A stretch of DNA of 64,000 bases from Desulfuribacillus stibiiarsenatis (lineage in GTDB: Bacteria; Bacillota; Bacilli; Desulfuribacillales; Desulfuribacillaceae), in the NCBI RefSeq assembly GCF_001742305.1, contig NZ_MJAT01000012.1, positions 310,001 through 374,000 on the forward strand. Direction: 5' to 3'. The translations under genes were made by a program, and so were the position numbers. Shown one piece after another: positions 25,674 to 34,876 of this stretch. The notes under the pieces are model-generated. The model was not told the origin of the DNA. It was given only the letters and a program-made list of their open reading frames with translations, and did no database searches. Position 1 is the stretch's first letter. Every line of letters starts with the position of its first letter.

Positions 25674-25702
25674 AACTTGGTTGGTATAACCAAGTTTTTT
25701 TG
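25674..25702 (+). terminator. Intrinsic terminator just upstream of the GerA-GerC promoter
   Basis: A 9-bp stem (25674-25682 with 25688-25696) and a run of seven T. It would stop plus-strand read-through from the Asp23 unit and insulate the germination gene. Confidence 0.8.
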
Positions 25703-25709
25703 TATTGTG

Positions 25710-25716
25710 CATACTA
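25710..25716 (+). promoter_or_regulatory. Sporulation-sigma -10 element (sigma-G-like) before the GerA-GerC gene
   Basis: CATACTA matches the sigma-G -10 consensus exactly, 55 bases before the start codon. A well-spaced TGAATA-like -35 is not evident, so the assignment is weak. gerA-type operons are sigma-G dependent in B. subtilis. Confidence 0.35.
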
Positions 25717-25771
25717 TCCCGAATTACACAAATAATGTAATTAACAAGAATTTTGAAAGGATAGAGCATAT

Positions 25772-28501
25772 ATGGAAATCCCTAAAAGGGCAAAGCGCTT
25801 TACTGGTTTAGTAGAACCATGGAACATTCATAAAGAGCTGAGTCGAAATTTATCTGTATTAAAGGAATTATTTAAAAAAAGTGATGATGTCGTATTTAGA
25901 GACTTTTTTGTGAAATTCAACAATGTTGAAAAAAAAGGCGTAATTATATATATAGAAGGGTTAATTAATAGCGATGTGATAAACAGAGATATCCTTGAAA
26001 GAATCGTCACTGTTGATTTTTTAGTAAATCCATACCTAAAAACAGATGCGATGGATGGAAAAAAATGGATGAAAGAGTTTATCGAACGTTGTTTGTCTGC
26101 TAATAATTTAAGTCCATGTGAAACTATTACCGAGGTGAAAGATGGGATATTAAATGCACAAGCAGTGTTATTAATTGATGGTATTGACGCAGGTATCGTT
26201 GCAGGTGTAGAAGGATTTAGCTTGCGCGGAATTGATGAACCAGATTCTGGAGTCGTAATCCGTGGGCCAAGGGAAGGGTTTATAGAAAACCTTAGAACGA
26301 ATACGGCATTGATACGTAGAAAAATTAGAAGCCACCATTTAAAAGGTGAAACAATCACGGTAGGGAGAAAGACGAATACTAAAGTTTGTTTGGTATATTT
26401 AGATGACACTGTCAACCACGAAATATTAAAAGAGGTAAAAGAAAGGATACATAGAATCGAAATAGATGCGATTCTTGAGTCAGGTTATATTGAAGAACTA
26501 ATTGAAGACAATCCATTTTCGCCTTTTCCATCAATGAGTGTAACGGAAAGACCAGATGAAGCAACGGCTGCAATACTTGAGGGAAGAATAGCTATTATTA
26601 TAGACAATACCCCATTTGTGCTAATCCTCCCAATGGTATTCCAAGATTTATTGCATGTAAGTGAAGACTATTATAATCGCTACACTGGTGGTACGATGAT
26701 ACGAATTATTCGTTTTATCGCTTTATTTATTTCTTTATTTTTACCTAGCTTGTATATTGGTGTTGTCACGTTTCATCCAGAGATGTTACCGACTCCATTA
26801 TTGATAAGTATTGCTGCCGCACGGGAAGGTGTTCCATTTCCAGTAATTATTGAAGCTTTCTTAATGGAATTTACTTTTGAAGCGCTTAAAGAAGCTGGAG
26901 CAAGAATGCCAAAAGCAATTGGTTCCACAGTGAGTATCGTAGGGGCATTGATTTTGGGTGAAGCTGCAGTAAGTGCTGGGCTGGTTTCTCAACCGATGGT
27001 TATAGTCGTTGCAGGTACTGCAATCGCTGCTTTTGCAATTCCTGGTTTTGGGACCCATGCAGGAATTCGTTTTATTCGATTTATCTTTCTAATTTTAGCA
27101 GGAATTTTTGGGTTATATGGTGTTATTATAGGCTTAATGTTCATGCTTCTACATCTATGTTCTATGAGATCATTTGGTGTGCCTTACATGGCACCTTTTG
27201 CACCATTGATTACAGAAGATTTAAAGGACTCCATTGTTCGTGCCCCATGGTGGAGTTTAAAGTATCGTCCTCAATTATTCAATTGGAGGCGACAACGAAG
27301 AAATAAAACACCAAGACCAACACCGCCTATTGTCGTTCTATGTTTATGTATTTTAAGTGGTATGTTTTTAACGGGTTGTTGGAATATGGAAGAAATCAAT
27401 AATCGAGCAATAATCGGTGGTATTGGCATAGATAAAATCAAAGAGGAGGAAGATAAGGAGAATCAGATTTCTATGACGGTCCAAATCATTAAACCTGGAG
27501 TGGTGGCTGGTGCGTCCGAAGGTGGTGGCGGGGGCAATCCTAATGCAAATTGGATTCTCGATACGGAAGGAAAGAGTGTTTTTGAGGCAGCTAGAAACCT
27601 AGTGAGATATTCTGGAAGACAGATCTATTGGGGACATAATCAGGTTGTTGTCATTGGAGAAGAATTGGCTAGGGAAGGTGTAGGAACAATATTAGACTTT
27701 TTCGACCGTACTCCTGAAAATCGTCTAAGAACATGGTTTATTGTCGTAAAAGGAGAAGAAGCGAAAAAAGTTCTTTCAGCTACTCCCCACTTAGAATCCT
27801 TATTAGCAGTTGAACTTTCTTCAATGCTACAAGCAAGAAGAGATACATCATTTGCAGCTGCGATAAATTTACGTGATTTTTTATTTTTTCTCTCGATTCC
27901 CTCAAGAGCACCAGTAGCATCCGCTGTTGAGGTATACACGGACGCGGATGGAAAAGAATCACTATTAATTACCGGTAGCGCAGTATTTGACCGTGATAAG
28001 TTGATTGATTTCTATGATGAAAATCTAACGAGGGGAATACTATGGGTTGTAGGTGATGTCGATGGTGCAGTAATTCCAGTAGACTGGGATGGAATCGTAG
28101 GAGCAATTACTGCACGAGTACTTTCAGCTGGATCCAAAATCAAAACTGATGTTGAAAATGGGCAAGTCAATGTGACAATCACAATTGATATGAAAGGTAA
28201 AATTACAGAAATTGAAGAGGATATCGACTTAAGATCTTTAGAAGCATTAAAGAGTGTGGAAGATAAAGTTGCAGATAGTATAAAATCTGAAATAGAAAAA
28301 GTTATAGAAAAAGCAAAGGAAGATAAGGTCGATATCTTTGGCATCGGAGAACATGTACGGAGACAAAACCCTCGAGAATGGAAGGAGATATCACAAGATT
28401 GGAAAGAGATATTTCCCGATATCAATTTTCAGGTACAAGCAAATGTCAAAATTAAACGTTACGGTGTAACTAGAAACGTAGGAATCAGTAATTCACAATA
28501 A
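25772..28501 (+). CDS. Spore germination fusion protein: GerA family domain + Ger(x)C lipoprotein domain
   Basis: A single uninterrupted frame of 909 residues. Residues 1-~520 form a complete GerA/SpoVAF-type germinant receptor A subunit: a soluble N-terminal region, INRDILERIV, RGPREGFIENLRTNTALIRRK near 165, then about five membrane helices and the end RPQLFNWRRQRRN. Residues ~520-535 form a hydrophobic stretch ending in the lipobox LTGC (C536), followed by a full-length GerC: WNMEEINNRAIIGGIGID, GRQIYWGHN and the distal domain. Normally these are separate genes gerXA and gerXC. No in-frame start follows the GGAGG at 27285, so a polyprotein is predicted. No gerB permease gene is adjacent. 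Confidence 0.88.
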   Translation: MEIPKRAKRFTGLVEPWNIHKELSRNLSVLKELFKKSDDVVFRDFFVKFNNVEKKGVIIYIEGLINSDVINRDILERIVTVDFLVNPYLKTDAMDGKKWMKEFIERCLSANNLSPCETITEVKDGILNAQAVLLIDGIDAGIVAGVEGFSLRGIDEPDSGVVIRGPREGFIENLRTNTALIRRKIRSHHLKGETITVGRKTNTKVCLVYLDDTVNHEILKEVKERIHRIEIDAILESGYIEELIEDNPFSPFPSMSVTERPDEATAAILEGRIAIIIDNTPFVLILPMVFQDLLHVSEDYYNRYTGGTMIRIIRFIALFISLFLPSLYIGVVTFHPEMLPTPLLISIAAAREGVPFPVIIEAFLMEFTFEALKEAGARMPKAIGSTVSIVGALILGEAAVSAGLVSQPMVIVVAGTAIAAFAIPGFGTHAGIRFIRFIFLILAGIFGLYGVIIGLMFMLLHLCSMRSFGVPYMAPFAPLITEDLKDSIVRAPWWSLKYRPQLFNWRRQRRNKTPRPTPPIVVLCLCILSGMFLTGCWNMEEINNRAIIGGIGIDKIKEEEDKENQISMTVQIIKPGVVAGASEGGGGGNPNANWILDTEGKSVFEAARNLVRYSGRQIYWGHNQVVVIGEELAREGVGTILDFFDRTPENRLRTWFIVVKGEEAKKVLSATPHLESLLAVELSSMLQARRDTSFAAAINLRDFLFFLSIPSRAPVASAVEVYTDADGKESLLITGSAVFDRDKLIDFYDENLTRGILWVVGDVDGAVIPVDWDGIVGAITARVLSAGSKIKTDVENGQVNVTITIDMKGKITEIEEDIDLRSLEALKSVEDKVADSIKSEIEKVIEKAKEDKVDIFGIGEHVRRQNPREWKEISQDWKEIFPDINFQVQANVKIKRYGVTRNVGISNSQ

Positions 28502-28509
28502 TTAATTAT

Positions 28510-28542
28510 AAAAAAGATGCTAATTATGGCATCTTTTTTATA
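28510..28542 (+). terminator. Intrinsic terminator after the germination gene
   Basis: An 11-bp stem (28510-28520 with 28529-28539), an 8-base loop and a T run. Confidence 0.85.
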
Positions 28543-28605
28543 ATTAATGTATGATTTTATGCAGGAAACAGATTCTAAGTGTAGAATACTCTATTGGTGA
28601 TGCGT

Positions 28606-29061
28606 GTGAAACGGGTAATTTATTTGGAAAGTGAATACGATAAATTAGTAAACCATATGAGTAAAATCATAAGGGATTATGAATTTTGTTGCATCGGAAT
28701 CTCTGGAAATACTGGATTAGGGAAAAGTACTGCTGTTAAACAAGTCGCATGTAATCTGAATAAAGCCATTTTAGAGTGTCATGAGTTAGAACCAGAAGCT
28801 TGGGGATGTTTAAATGATACTTTTGCTGCAGCAAATAAAACGAATCAGCTACTACTTTTCGATGGAATCATTGTTTCTTTTCATTTGCATCGTAAATTTT
28901 ATCAAGATTTGTTCCTAAGGTATTTACATGCAACAACCATTGTAATTGAACATCCCGACATCTTTCTCGAGCAAAATAATTTATCTGGGGATGTATTTGA
29001 TATCATTTTCGAGATTCGAACAAATTCAAATCATCACGTAACATATCCGTTTCTTTATTGA
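28606..29061 (+). CDS. Small P-loop NTPase-like protein of unknown function
   Basis: 151 residues from GTG 28606 (GGTGAT precedes it; in-frame ATG 28600, GTG 28597 and TTG 28594 are alternatives). A Walker A loop, GNTGLGKST, occurs near residue 36, and a hydrophobic strand ending in LLLFDG may be Walker B. The rest is not recognised. Length and layout resemble kinase-like or AAA-type small NTPases. No counterpart is known to me at this place before the rodZ-like gene. Function unknown. Confidence 0.6.
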   Translation: MKRVIYLESEYDKLVNHMSKIIRDYEFCCIGISGNTGLGKSTAVKQVACNLNKAILECHELEPEAWGCLNDTFAAANKTNQLLLFDGIIVSFHLHRKFYQDLFLRYLHATTIVIEHPDIFLEQNNLSGDVFDIIFEIRTNSNHHVTYPFLY

Positions 29062-29123
29062 GGTTTGTATGGATTTGATACTTACTACACGGAATCTTAA
29101 TATAAATTTTTAGGGGTGAGATT

Positions 29124-29972
29124 GTGAGTTCAATTGGAGAATACTTAAAGAGCAAAAGAATAGAAACTGGGTTAACCATTGACGATATTTCGAATATAAC
29201 GAAAATTAGCACGCGTTATCTCCAAGGGATTGAGGATGATGATTGGTCTATGATGCCGGGAGATTTTTATGCGAAAGGTTTTATACGAAGTTATGCGAAA
29301 GCATTAGATGTAGATATTAGCGAATTATTATCTGAAAGTGAAAGCTTTAGAGACTTATCGAGAACACATAAGTCACAGCAAAGCACTTTTATTGCCCCAA
29401 GAACTTCTGCACCAGCTAGAGCGAAACGTTTCGGCAAACTTTTCTCACTTACTTTAGTGCTTTTATTAGTATTTGCTGTTATTCTTACAATTTTTTATTA
29501 TGTTTCAACGACAGAATTAGATACTCAAGATATTGATAATAATCAACTAAACCCTGACACTGTAATTGATCCGAATCAAGTGTCTGATCTTGAACCACTT
29601 CGAGAAAAGGATCCTATTACTATTCCGGAACTTAGTGAGGAGCAGCCAAGACCGGAAAACGTTACGATTACATTGACGGAGCAAACTCAAACAAGTTATA
29701 CATATCAAGTAAATTCTGCGGAACTAAGTATTAAGATTGAAGCTATAAATGGTACTTGCTGGTATGAGGTAAGGGAGAACGATGGTCGAGGCCGAGTGTT
29801 AAGTACGAAATCGTTGACCAAAGGTAATGCAGAGGAAGTGAATCATAATCAAAATCTTTGGATTCGACTTGGTAATCCAGATGCAGTCAATCTATTTATT
29901 AATGAGACATTATTGGATAAAGAAGCTAGCTCAAGCCCGAGAAATTTTCAATTGAATATTGAAAAGGATTAA
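29124..29972 (+). CDS. ymfM: RodZ/YmfM-like helix-turn-helix membrane protein
   Basis: 282 residues: N-terminal HTH domain of the RodZ type (MSSIGEYLKSKRIETGLTI, then YLQGIEDDDW and FYAKGFIRSYAKAL), one transmembrane helix (about 112-130), a proline/acid-rich linker and a C-terminal beta domain (DUF4115). RodZ couples MreB filaments to wall synthesis. GTG 29124 follows AGGGGTGA. In B. subtilis ymfM also lies just before pgsA-cinA-recA; here rimO is inserted between. A terminator follows. Confidence 0.88.
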   Translation: MSSIGEYLKSKRIETGLTIDDISNITKISTRYLQGIEDDDWSMMPGDFYAKGFIRSYAKALDVDISELLSESESFRDLSRTHKSQQSTFIAPRTSAPARAKRFGKLFSLTLVLLLVFAVILTIFYYVSTTELDTQDIDNNQLNPDTVIDPNQVSDLEPLREKDPITIPELSEEQPRPENVTITLTEQTQTSYTYQVNSAELSIKIEAINGTCWYEVRENDGRGRVLSTKSLTKGNAEEVNHNQNLWIRLGNPDAVNLFINETLLDKEASSSPRNFQLNIEKD

Positions 29973-29997
29973 AAACACCCTTAGTGGTGTTTTTTTG
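29971..29997 (+). terminator. Intrinsic terminator after the rodZ-like gene
   Basis: A 9-bp A/T-closed stem (29971-29979 with 29986-29994), a 6-base loop and a T run; it partly overlaps the stop codon. Confidence 0.75.
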
Positions 29998-30061
29998 ACA
30001 CAAATTAAGCCTTATATTATACTTGAAAAGGGTAAAAGCGATTAGCTTATGGGGGAGAAAA

Positions 30062-31408
30062 ATGAATCATTTATCGGTAACAATTGTAACATTAGGATGC
30101 GCTAAAAACTCTGTTGATTCAGATATTATGCAAGATATACTACGTTCAAAAGAATTTCATATCGTAGAAGATTTAAAGGATGCCCAAGTCATTGTAGTCA
30201 ATACGTGTGGTTTTATTGACTCTGCGAAAGAAGAGTCAATAAACACTATTTTGGATATAGCTGAATACAAGACTACGGGTAAATTACAATATTTAATAGT
30301 AACAGGATGCTTAGCGCAAAGGTATAAAGATGAGTTGATGAAAGAAATTCCGGAGATAGATGGAATTGTTGGAACAGGTGATTTTGATAATATACATAAG
30401 ATAATTTCTGAATGCCATCAGGGATCGCGGCCGGTTTATGTAGGTCATCCAGCTATCTCATATGATCAGTTCACTAATTTCCATGAAAATCGCAAAGCTG
30501 GGCCTAGTGCATATGTGAAAATTGCAGAAGGATGCAATAATTTTTGCACTTTTTGCATTATTCCTAAACTTCGTGGAGCTTACCGAAGTAGAACGATTGA
30601 ATCAATTACACGAGAAGTACAAGCGTTAGCTAAAAATGGAACGAAAGAAATCAATTTAGTTGCTCAAGATTCCAGTTGTTATGGAATAGACATATATGGT
30701 GAACCGAAAATAACAGGGTTGCTCTATGCTCTTCAAGAAGTAGAAGGAATTGAATGGATTCGTCTTCTATATGCTTATCCAGGTAACTTTAATGATGATT
30801 TAATCCATGCTGTCGCTTCACTTTCTAAGGTATGTAAATATGTAGAATTACCACTGCAACATAGTGAAGACCGAATCTTGAAACTAATGAGACGCCCAGG
30901 ACTACAAACCAATATTAGGGAGTTGATAGCAAAGATTCGAACACAAATTCCAAACGTTGCCATTCGTACTTCGTTGATAGTTGGTTTCCCAGGTGAGACG
31001 ATTGAAGATTTTGAATTACTTAAGCAATTTGTACAAGAGATTAAATTTGACCGACTAGGAGTCTTTACTTATTCTTTAGAGGAAGATACTGCTGCTGCAA
31101 ATTTAACGAACCATATTGAGCAAGATGTTAAAGAACGTCGTGCACATGAAATCATGGAGATTCAGAGGGGTATTACAGAAACTAGAAATTCTAATTTCGT
31201 GGGAAAAATTTTACCTATTCTAATCGAAAAATTACATGAAGATGGAACAACATATATCGGTAGGACACCATTTGATGCGCCAGAGATTGATGGTGAAGTA
31301 TTCGTTACGGGTAAGGAGATAGAAATTGGTAAAATCATACCTGTTACTATTACACATGTAATAGATTACGATTTAGCCGGGGAGGTTTCTAATGTTAAAC
31401 CTAGCTAA
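30062..31408 (+). CDS. rimO: Ribosomal protein S12 methylthiotransferase RimO
   Basis: 448-residue MiaB-family radical SAM enzyme that methylthiolates an aspartate of ribosomal protein S12. The N-terminal UPF0004 domain shows TLGCAKNSVDSD, VNTCGFI and TGCLAQRY (three cluster cysteines). The radical SAM motif CNNFCTFC (C-x3-C-x2-C) is near residue 160; a C-terminal TRAM domain is present. TLGCAKNSVDS and IPKLRGAYRSR favour RimO over MiaB. ATG 30062 follows GGGGGAGA; the in-frame ATG at 30023 lacks a site. It overlaps pgsA by 17 bases. Confidence 0.93.
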   Translation: MNHLSVTIVTLGCAKNSVDSDIMQDILRSKEFHIVEDLKDAQVIVVNTCGFIDSAKEESINTILDIAEYKTTGKLQYLIVTGCLAQRYKDELMKEIPEIDGIVGTGDFDNIHKIISECHQGSRPVYVGHPAISYDQFTNFHENRKAGPSAYVKIAEGCNNFCTFCIIPKLRGAYRSRTIESITREVQALAKNGTKEINLVAQDSSCYGIDIYGEPKITGLLYALQEVEGIEWIRLLYAYPGNFNDDLIHAVASLSKVCKYVELPLQHSEDRILKLMRRPGLQTNIRELIAKIRTQIPNVAIRTSLIVGFPGETIEDFELLKQFVQEIKFDRLGVFTYSLEEDTAAANLTNHIEQDVKERRAHEIMEIQRGITETRNSNFVGKILPILIEKLHEDGTTYIGRTPFDAPEIDGEVFVTGKEIEIGKIIPVTITHVIDYDLAGEVSNVKPS

Positions 31409-31973
31409 CAAAATTACTTTAACTAGAATATTTTTAGTGCCAATTGTCATGTTGTTTATGTTAGTGAAATTTGATTTTGGAAGAGTTTCCATAGTAGGTG
31501 TCAGTACATCATTAAGCGAGATTATTGCTGCATTTGTTTTTATATTAGCTGCTAGTACCGATGGTCTTGATGGATACATTGCTAGAAAGAAAAAAATGGT
31601 TACGAATTTAGGAAAATTCCTAGATCCTTTAGCAGATAAACTACTAATCTCTGCGGCTTTAATCTCATTAGTAGAAATGGGAAGGTTAGAGGCATATGTT
31701 GCAGTTATTATAATTAGTAGAGAATTCGCAGTAACAGGATTAAGACTTGTTGCTGCTGCTGATGGGCAAGTAATTGCTGCGAGTAAGCTTGGGAAAATAA
31801 AGACAATTGCTCAGATTGTAGCTGTTGCATTATTAATATTAAATAACTTTCCATTTACGTACATTAATTTACCTTTAGATTTAATCAGTTTATTTTTTGC
31901 TGTTATTATCACAATTGTTTCCGGTATAGATTACTTCTATAAAAATCGTCATGTGATTATAAAGAAATCTTAG
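31392..31973 (+). CDS. pgsA: CDP-diacylglycerol-glycerol-3-phosphate 3-phosphatidyltransferase
   Basis: 193-residue integral membrane enzyme of phosphatidylglycerol synthesis. It has the full CDP-alcohol phosphotransferase signature DG-x2-G-x2-AR-x8-G-x3-D-x3-D, seen from DGLDGYIARKK to FLDPLADKL. There are about five helices. The ribosome site (GGGGAGG) lies in the end of rimO, so translation is coupled. Gene order pgsA-cinA-recA is conserved in Bacilli. Confidence 0.95.
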   Translation: MLNLANKITLTRIFLVPIVMLFMLVKFDFGRVSIVGVSTSLSEIIAAFVFILAASTDGLDGYIARKKKMVTNLGKFLDPLADKLLISAALISLVEMGRLEAYVAVIIISREFAVTGLRLVAAADGQVIAASKLGKIKTIAQIVAVALLILNNFPFTYINLPLDLISLFFAVIITIVSGIDYFYKNRHVIIKKS

Positions 31974-31987
31974 GTGGAGGGGATTTA

Positions 31988-33229
31988 GTGAGAGCTGAAA
32001 TTATTGCTGTAGGGACTGAATTGTTATTAGGTCAAATAGCGAATACCAATGGTCAGTACTTATCGCAAAAGCTTGCAGAAGTTGGGATTGATGTGTATTA
32101 CCATACTTGCGTTGGTGATAATTTCGATAGAATCATCGAGATTTTAGATATTGCATACAACCGCTCTGACTTAATCATACTCACTGGTGGTTTAGGACCA
32201 ACGGATGACGATATTACCAAAGATGCAGTTGCTACATATTTGAATCTATCTCTTTTACTCGATGAAGTTTCGGCGCTACAGATTAAACAGTTTTTTTTAG
32301 AACGCCAGATACCTATGCCAGAACGAAATCTAAACCAAGCCATGTTACCAGAAGGGTCAATAGCATTAGAAAACTGCAATGGTACAGCTCCAGGTGTTTT
32401 TTTAGCTCATAACGAGAAATATATGTTACTGCTTCCTGGTCCGCCTAGGGAATTACAACCTATGTTTAGTAAAGTTGCCATACCAAAACTATTGCAATTT
32501 ATCCAAAAGGATTCCATCATACATTCATTAACATTACGTTTTTTTGGCGTGGGAGAGTCTCGACTAGTGGATATCATAGATGATATTTTAATATCACAGA
32601 CGAATCCTACAATTGCTCCACTATGTAGTGATCAAGAAGTTACATTAAGAATCACAGCAAAAGCAGGTAATGTGAAAGAAGCGCAAGAGCTGATTGAACC
32701 TGTTCGAGATTTAGTAATAAATCGATTACATGACTATTATTATGGGACTGATGAGCAATCGTTATTATCTCTGGTTCATGCACGATTATTACAACAAGGA
32801 TATACAATATCAGTTGCTGAGAGTTGTACAGGAGGTCTATTAAGTAATATGCTTTCCACACTTGCAGATAGCTCTCGATATTTCATGCAAGGGTTTGTTT
32901 GTTATAGTAATGCAGCAAAAATATCTTTTGGTGTTCCGGAACAATTGATTGAAGAAGCAGGAGCAGTAAGTGCTGAGGTATCAACATATTTGGCAAAACT
33001 AGCCAGAGGGAAGCATGATACAAATATTGGCATTGGTATCACTGGTTATGCAGGGCCTACTTCAGATTTTGGAAGAAATGTGGGAGAAGTATTTATAGCT
33101 ATCGATGCTGATGATTATCAAAAAATACATAAATTCCAGTTTAATGGAAACCGAGATTCTATACGTATGAAAACTGTCAAAACAGTATTATTTCTATTAT
33201 TGAAACACATGGAAAGTAAGGGTGAATAA
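31988..33229 (+). CDS. cinA: CinA: competence/damage-inducible protein, NMN deamidase
   Basis: 413 residues: an N-terminal MoCF/molybdopterin-binding-like domain (ELLLGQIANTNGQYLSQKL, LTGGLGPTDDDITKDA) and a C-terminal PncC-type nicotinamide mononucleotide amidohydrolase domain (VAESCTGGLLSNML, then GIGITGYAGPTSD). It recycles pyridine nucleotides; in B. subtilis it is cotranscribed with recA under competence and SOS control. GTG 31988 follows GGTGGAGGGG. Here a helicase gene and a terminator separate it from recA. Confidence 0.94.
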   Translation: MRAEIIAVGTELLLGQIANTNGQYLSQKLAEVGIDVYYHTCVGDNFDRIIEILDIAYNRSDLIILTGGLGPTDDDITKDAVATYLNLSLLLDEVSALQIKQFFLERQIPMPERNLNQAMLPEGSIALENCNGTAPGVFLAHNEKYMLLLPGPPRELQPMFSKVAIPKLLQFIQKDSIIHSLTLRFFGVGESRLVDIIDDILISQTNPTIAPLCSDQEVTLRITAKAGNVKEAQELIEPVRDLVINRLHDYYYGTDEQSLLSLVHARLLQQGYTISVAESCTGGLLSNMLSTLADSSRYFMQGFVCYSNAAKISFGVPEQLIEEAGAVSAEVSTYLAKLARGKHDTNIGIGITGYAGPTSDFGRNVGEVFIAIDADDYQKIHKFQFNGNRDSIRMKTVKTVLFLLLKHMESKGE

Positions 33230-33230
33230 A

Positions 33231-34808
33231 TTGGGTATTAAATTTGAAGAACTAGGTATTGATACGAAAATTTTAAAATCATTAAGTGATATGGGGTTCG
33301 AAGAACCGACACCGATACAAGAGGAATGTGTTCCAATTGTATTACAGGGGCATGATGTAATAGGCCAAGCTCAGACAGGAACAGGGAAAACAGCTGCTTT
33401 TGGAATCCCTCTGATTCAAAAGGTGGAGGAAAATAATAAAAATGTACAAGCATTAGTTCTGACACCTACAAGAGAACTAGCTATTCAAGTTGCAGGGGAA
33501 TTAAGAAAAATAGGTAAACTTAAACAGATTAAACCGTTGCCGATTTATGGTGGACAACATATTACGCATCAAATTCGTGCTTTGAATCAAGGAGCTCAAA
33601 TTGTCATAGGGACACCAGGACGCATTTTAGATCATTTGCGCAGAAAAACATTAAAGCTTGATGCAGTCAAAACAATCATATTAGATGAAGCAGATGAGAT
33701 GCTAGACATGGGGTTTGTCGATGACATTGAGAGCATTGTTTCTTCTGCTCCTAGAGAACGTCAAACTTTATTATTCTCAGCTACTATGCCATATGAAATA
33801 AAAAAATTATCGACTAGATATATGAAGTCACCAAAGAATATTGCTATCGCTAAGGGTGATGTGTCAGTACCACTAATTCAACAGTTCTATTACAAAGTAT
33901 TAGAACGCGACAAATTTGATAGTTTCTGCCGTATTCTCGATCAAGAAGAGATTGGATTAGGAATAGTTTTTTGCCGTACTAAGAAAGGTGTGGACGAATT
34001 AACTGATTCTTTACAAGATCGAGGATATCTAGCAGAGGGATTGCATGGAGACTTATCTCAGCCGCAACGTGACAAAGTAATGCAGAAATTCAGAGAAGCA
34101 TCGATAGAATTATTGATTGCTACAGACGTAGCCGCCAGAGGAATTGATGTAGAAAATGTAAGCCATGTATTTAACTATGATATCCCGCAGGACCCTGAGT
34201 CGTATGTACATCGTGTAGGTCGTACAGGAAGAGCTGGAAAAAAAGGTATAGCGATCACATTAGTGACTCCACGAGAGATTAAACAACTAGTAGCTATTCA
34301 AAAGCAAACAAAAGTAAACCTAAATGTGAAAGATGTACCATCTTTAGAAGAAGTGGCAAAAAGAATGAAAGAACAGTGGAAAGACAAGGTTACGGAAGCA
34401 GTAGAAAGTTCACAGTTATTAGAATATGAAACTGCTCTTCAAGATCTATTTGCTAAATATGGTGCAGAGTCTGTTGCCGCGGCAGCGATGAAAATAGCAG
34501 TCGATACATCATTCGCCAAACAAGATGTTCATACATATGATTTTGGTGATACTGGAAGCGCCAAAGGGATGGTTCGATTCTTTATTAATGTCGGGAAGAA
34601 TGGAGAGTTCACACCGAAAATAGTCATGGATATTCTCCAAGAGCATGCAGGAATCGCTTCCTCTACGATAGGGAAAATCAATATTTTTGACCGTTTTACA
34701 TTTGTTGAAGTAGCTGAGGCGCAAGCCCCATTTGTTTATGAGGCATTCCAAAACACGCGCGTCAATGGAAAAAGAATTAATGTTGAACCTGCAAAGCCGA
34801 GGGTATAA
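33231..34808 (+). CDS. DEAD-box RNA helicase with DbpA-type RNA-binding domain
   Basis: 525-residue helicase. Core motifs appear in order: Q motif PTPIQEE, AQTGTGKT, PTRELA, TPGR, DEAD, SAT, LIATDVAARGID and HRVGRTGRAG. The C-terminal domain (SAKGMVRFFINVG to IGKINIFDRFTFVEV) is the RRM-like domain of DbpA/YxiN, which in those proteins binds a 23S rRNA hairpin; a role in large-subunit assembly is inferred. It could also be CshA-like. TTG 33231 follows TAAGGGTGA; in-frame GTG 33222 lies inside that site and overlaps the cinA stop. Confidence 0.92.
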   Translation: MGIKFEELGIDTKILKSLSDMGFEEPTPIQEECVPIVLQGHDVIGQAQTGTGKTAAFGIPLIQKVEENNKNVQALVLTPTRELAIQVAGELRKIGKLKQIKPLPIYGGQHITHQIRALNQGAQIVIGTPGRILDHLRRKTLKLDAVKTIILDEADEMLDMGFVDDIESIVSSAPRERQTLLFSATMPYEIKKLSTRYMKSPKNIAIAKGDVSVPLIQQFYYKVLERDKFDSFCRILDQEEIGLGIVFCRTKKGVDELTDSLQDRGYLAEGLHGDLSQPQRDKVMQKFREASIELLIATDVAARGIDVENVSHVFNYDIPQDPESYVHRVGRTGRAGKKGIAITLVTPREIKQLVAIQKQTKVNLNVKDVPSLEEVAKRMKEQWKDKVTEAVESSQLLEYETALQDLFAKYGAESVAAAAMKIAVDTSFAKQDVHTYDFGDTGSAKGMVRFFINVGKNGEFTPKIVMDILQEHAGIASSTIGKINIFDRFTFVEVAEAQAPFVYEAFQNTRVNGKRINVEPAKPRV

Positions 34809-34818
34809 GAATATTTTT

Positions 34819-34848
34819 AAAAAGTGCTAATTAGCACTTTTTTTTTAT
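34819..34848 (+). terminator. Intrinsic terminator between helicase gene and recA
   Basis: A perfect 10-bp stem (34819-34828 with 34833-34842), a 4-base loop and T run. It separates cinA-helicase from recA. Confidence 0.9.
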
Positions 34849-34876
34849 AATTGAATCGTGTACAATAGAGTAAATC

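Noticed and set aside
25828-26415. 195-residue minus-strand frame opposite the GerA domain
   Set aside because: Serine/isoleucine-rich shadow of a real gene without ribosome site or motif.
28012-28425. 137-residue minus-strand frame opposite the GerC domain
   Set aside because: Low-complexity serine/isoleucine-rich shadow; the opposite frame encodes a clear GerC.
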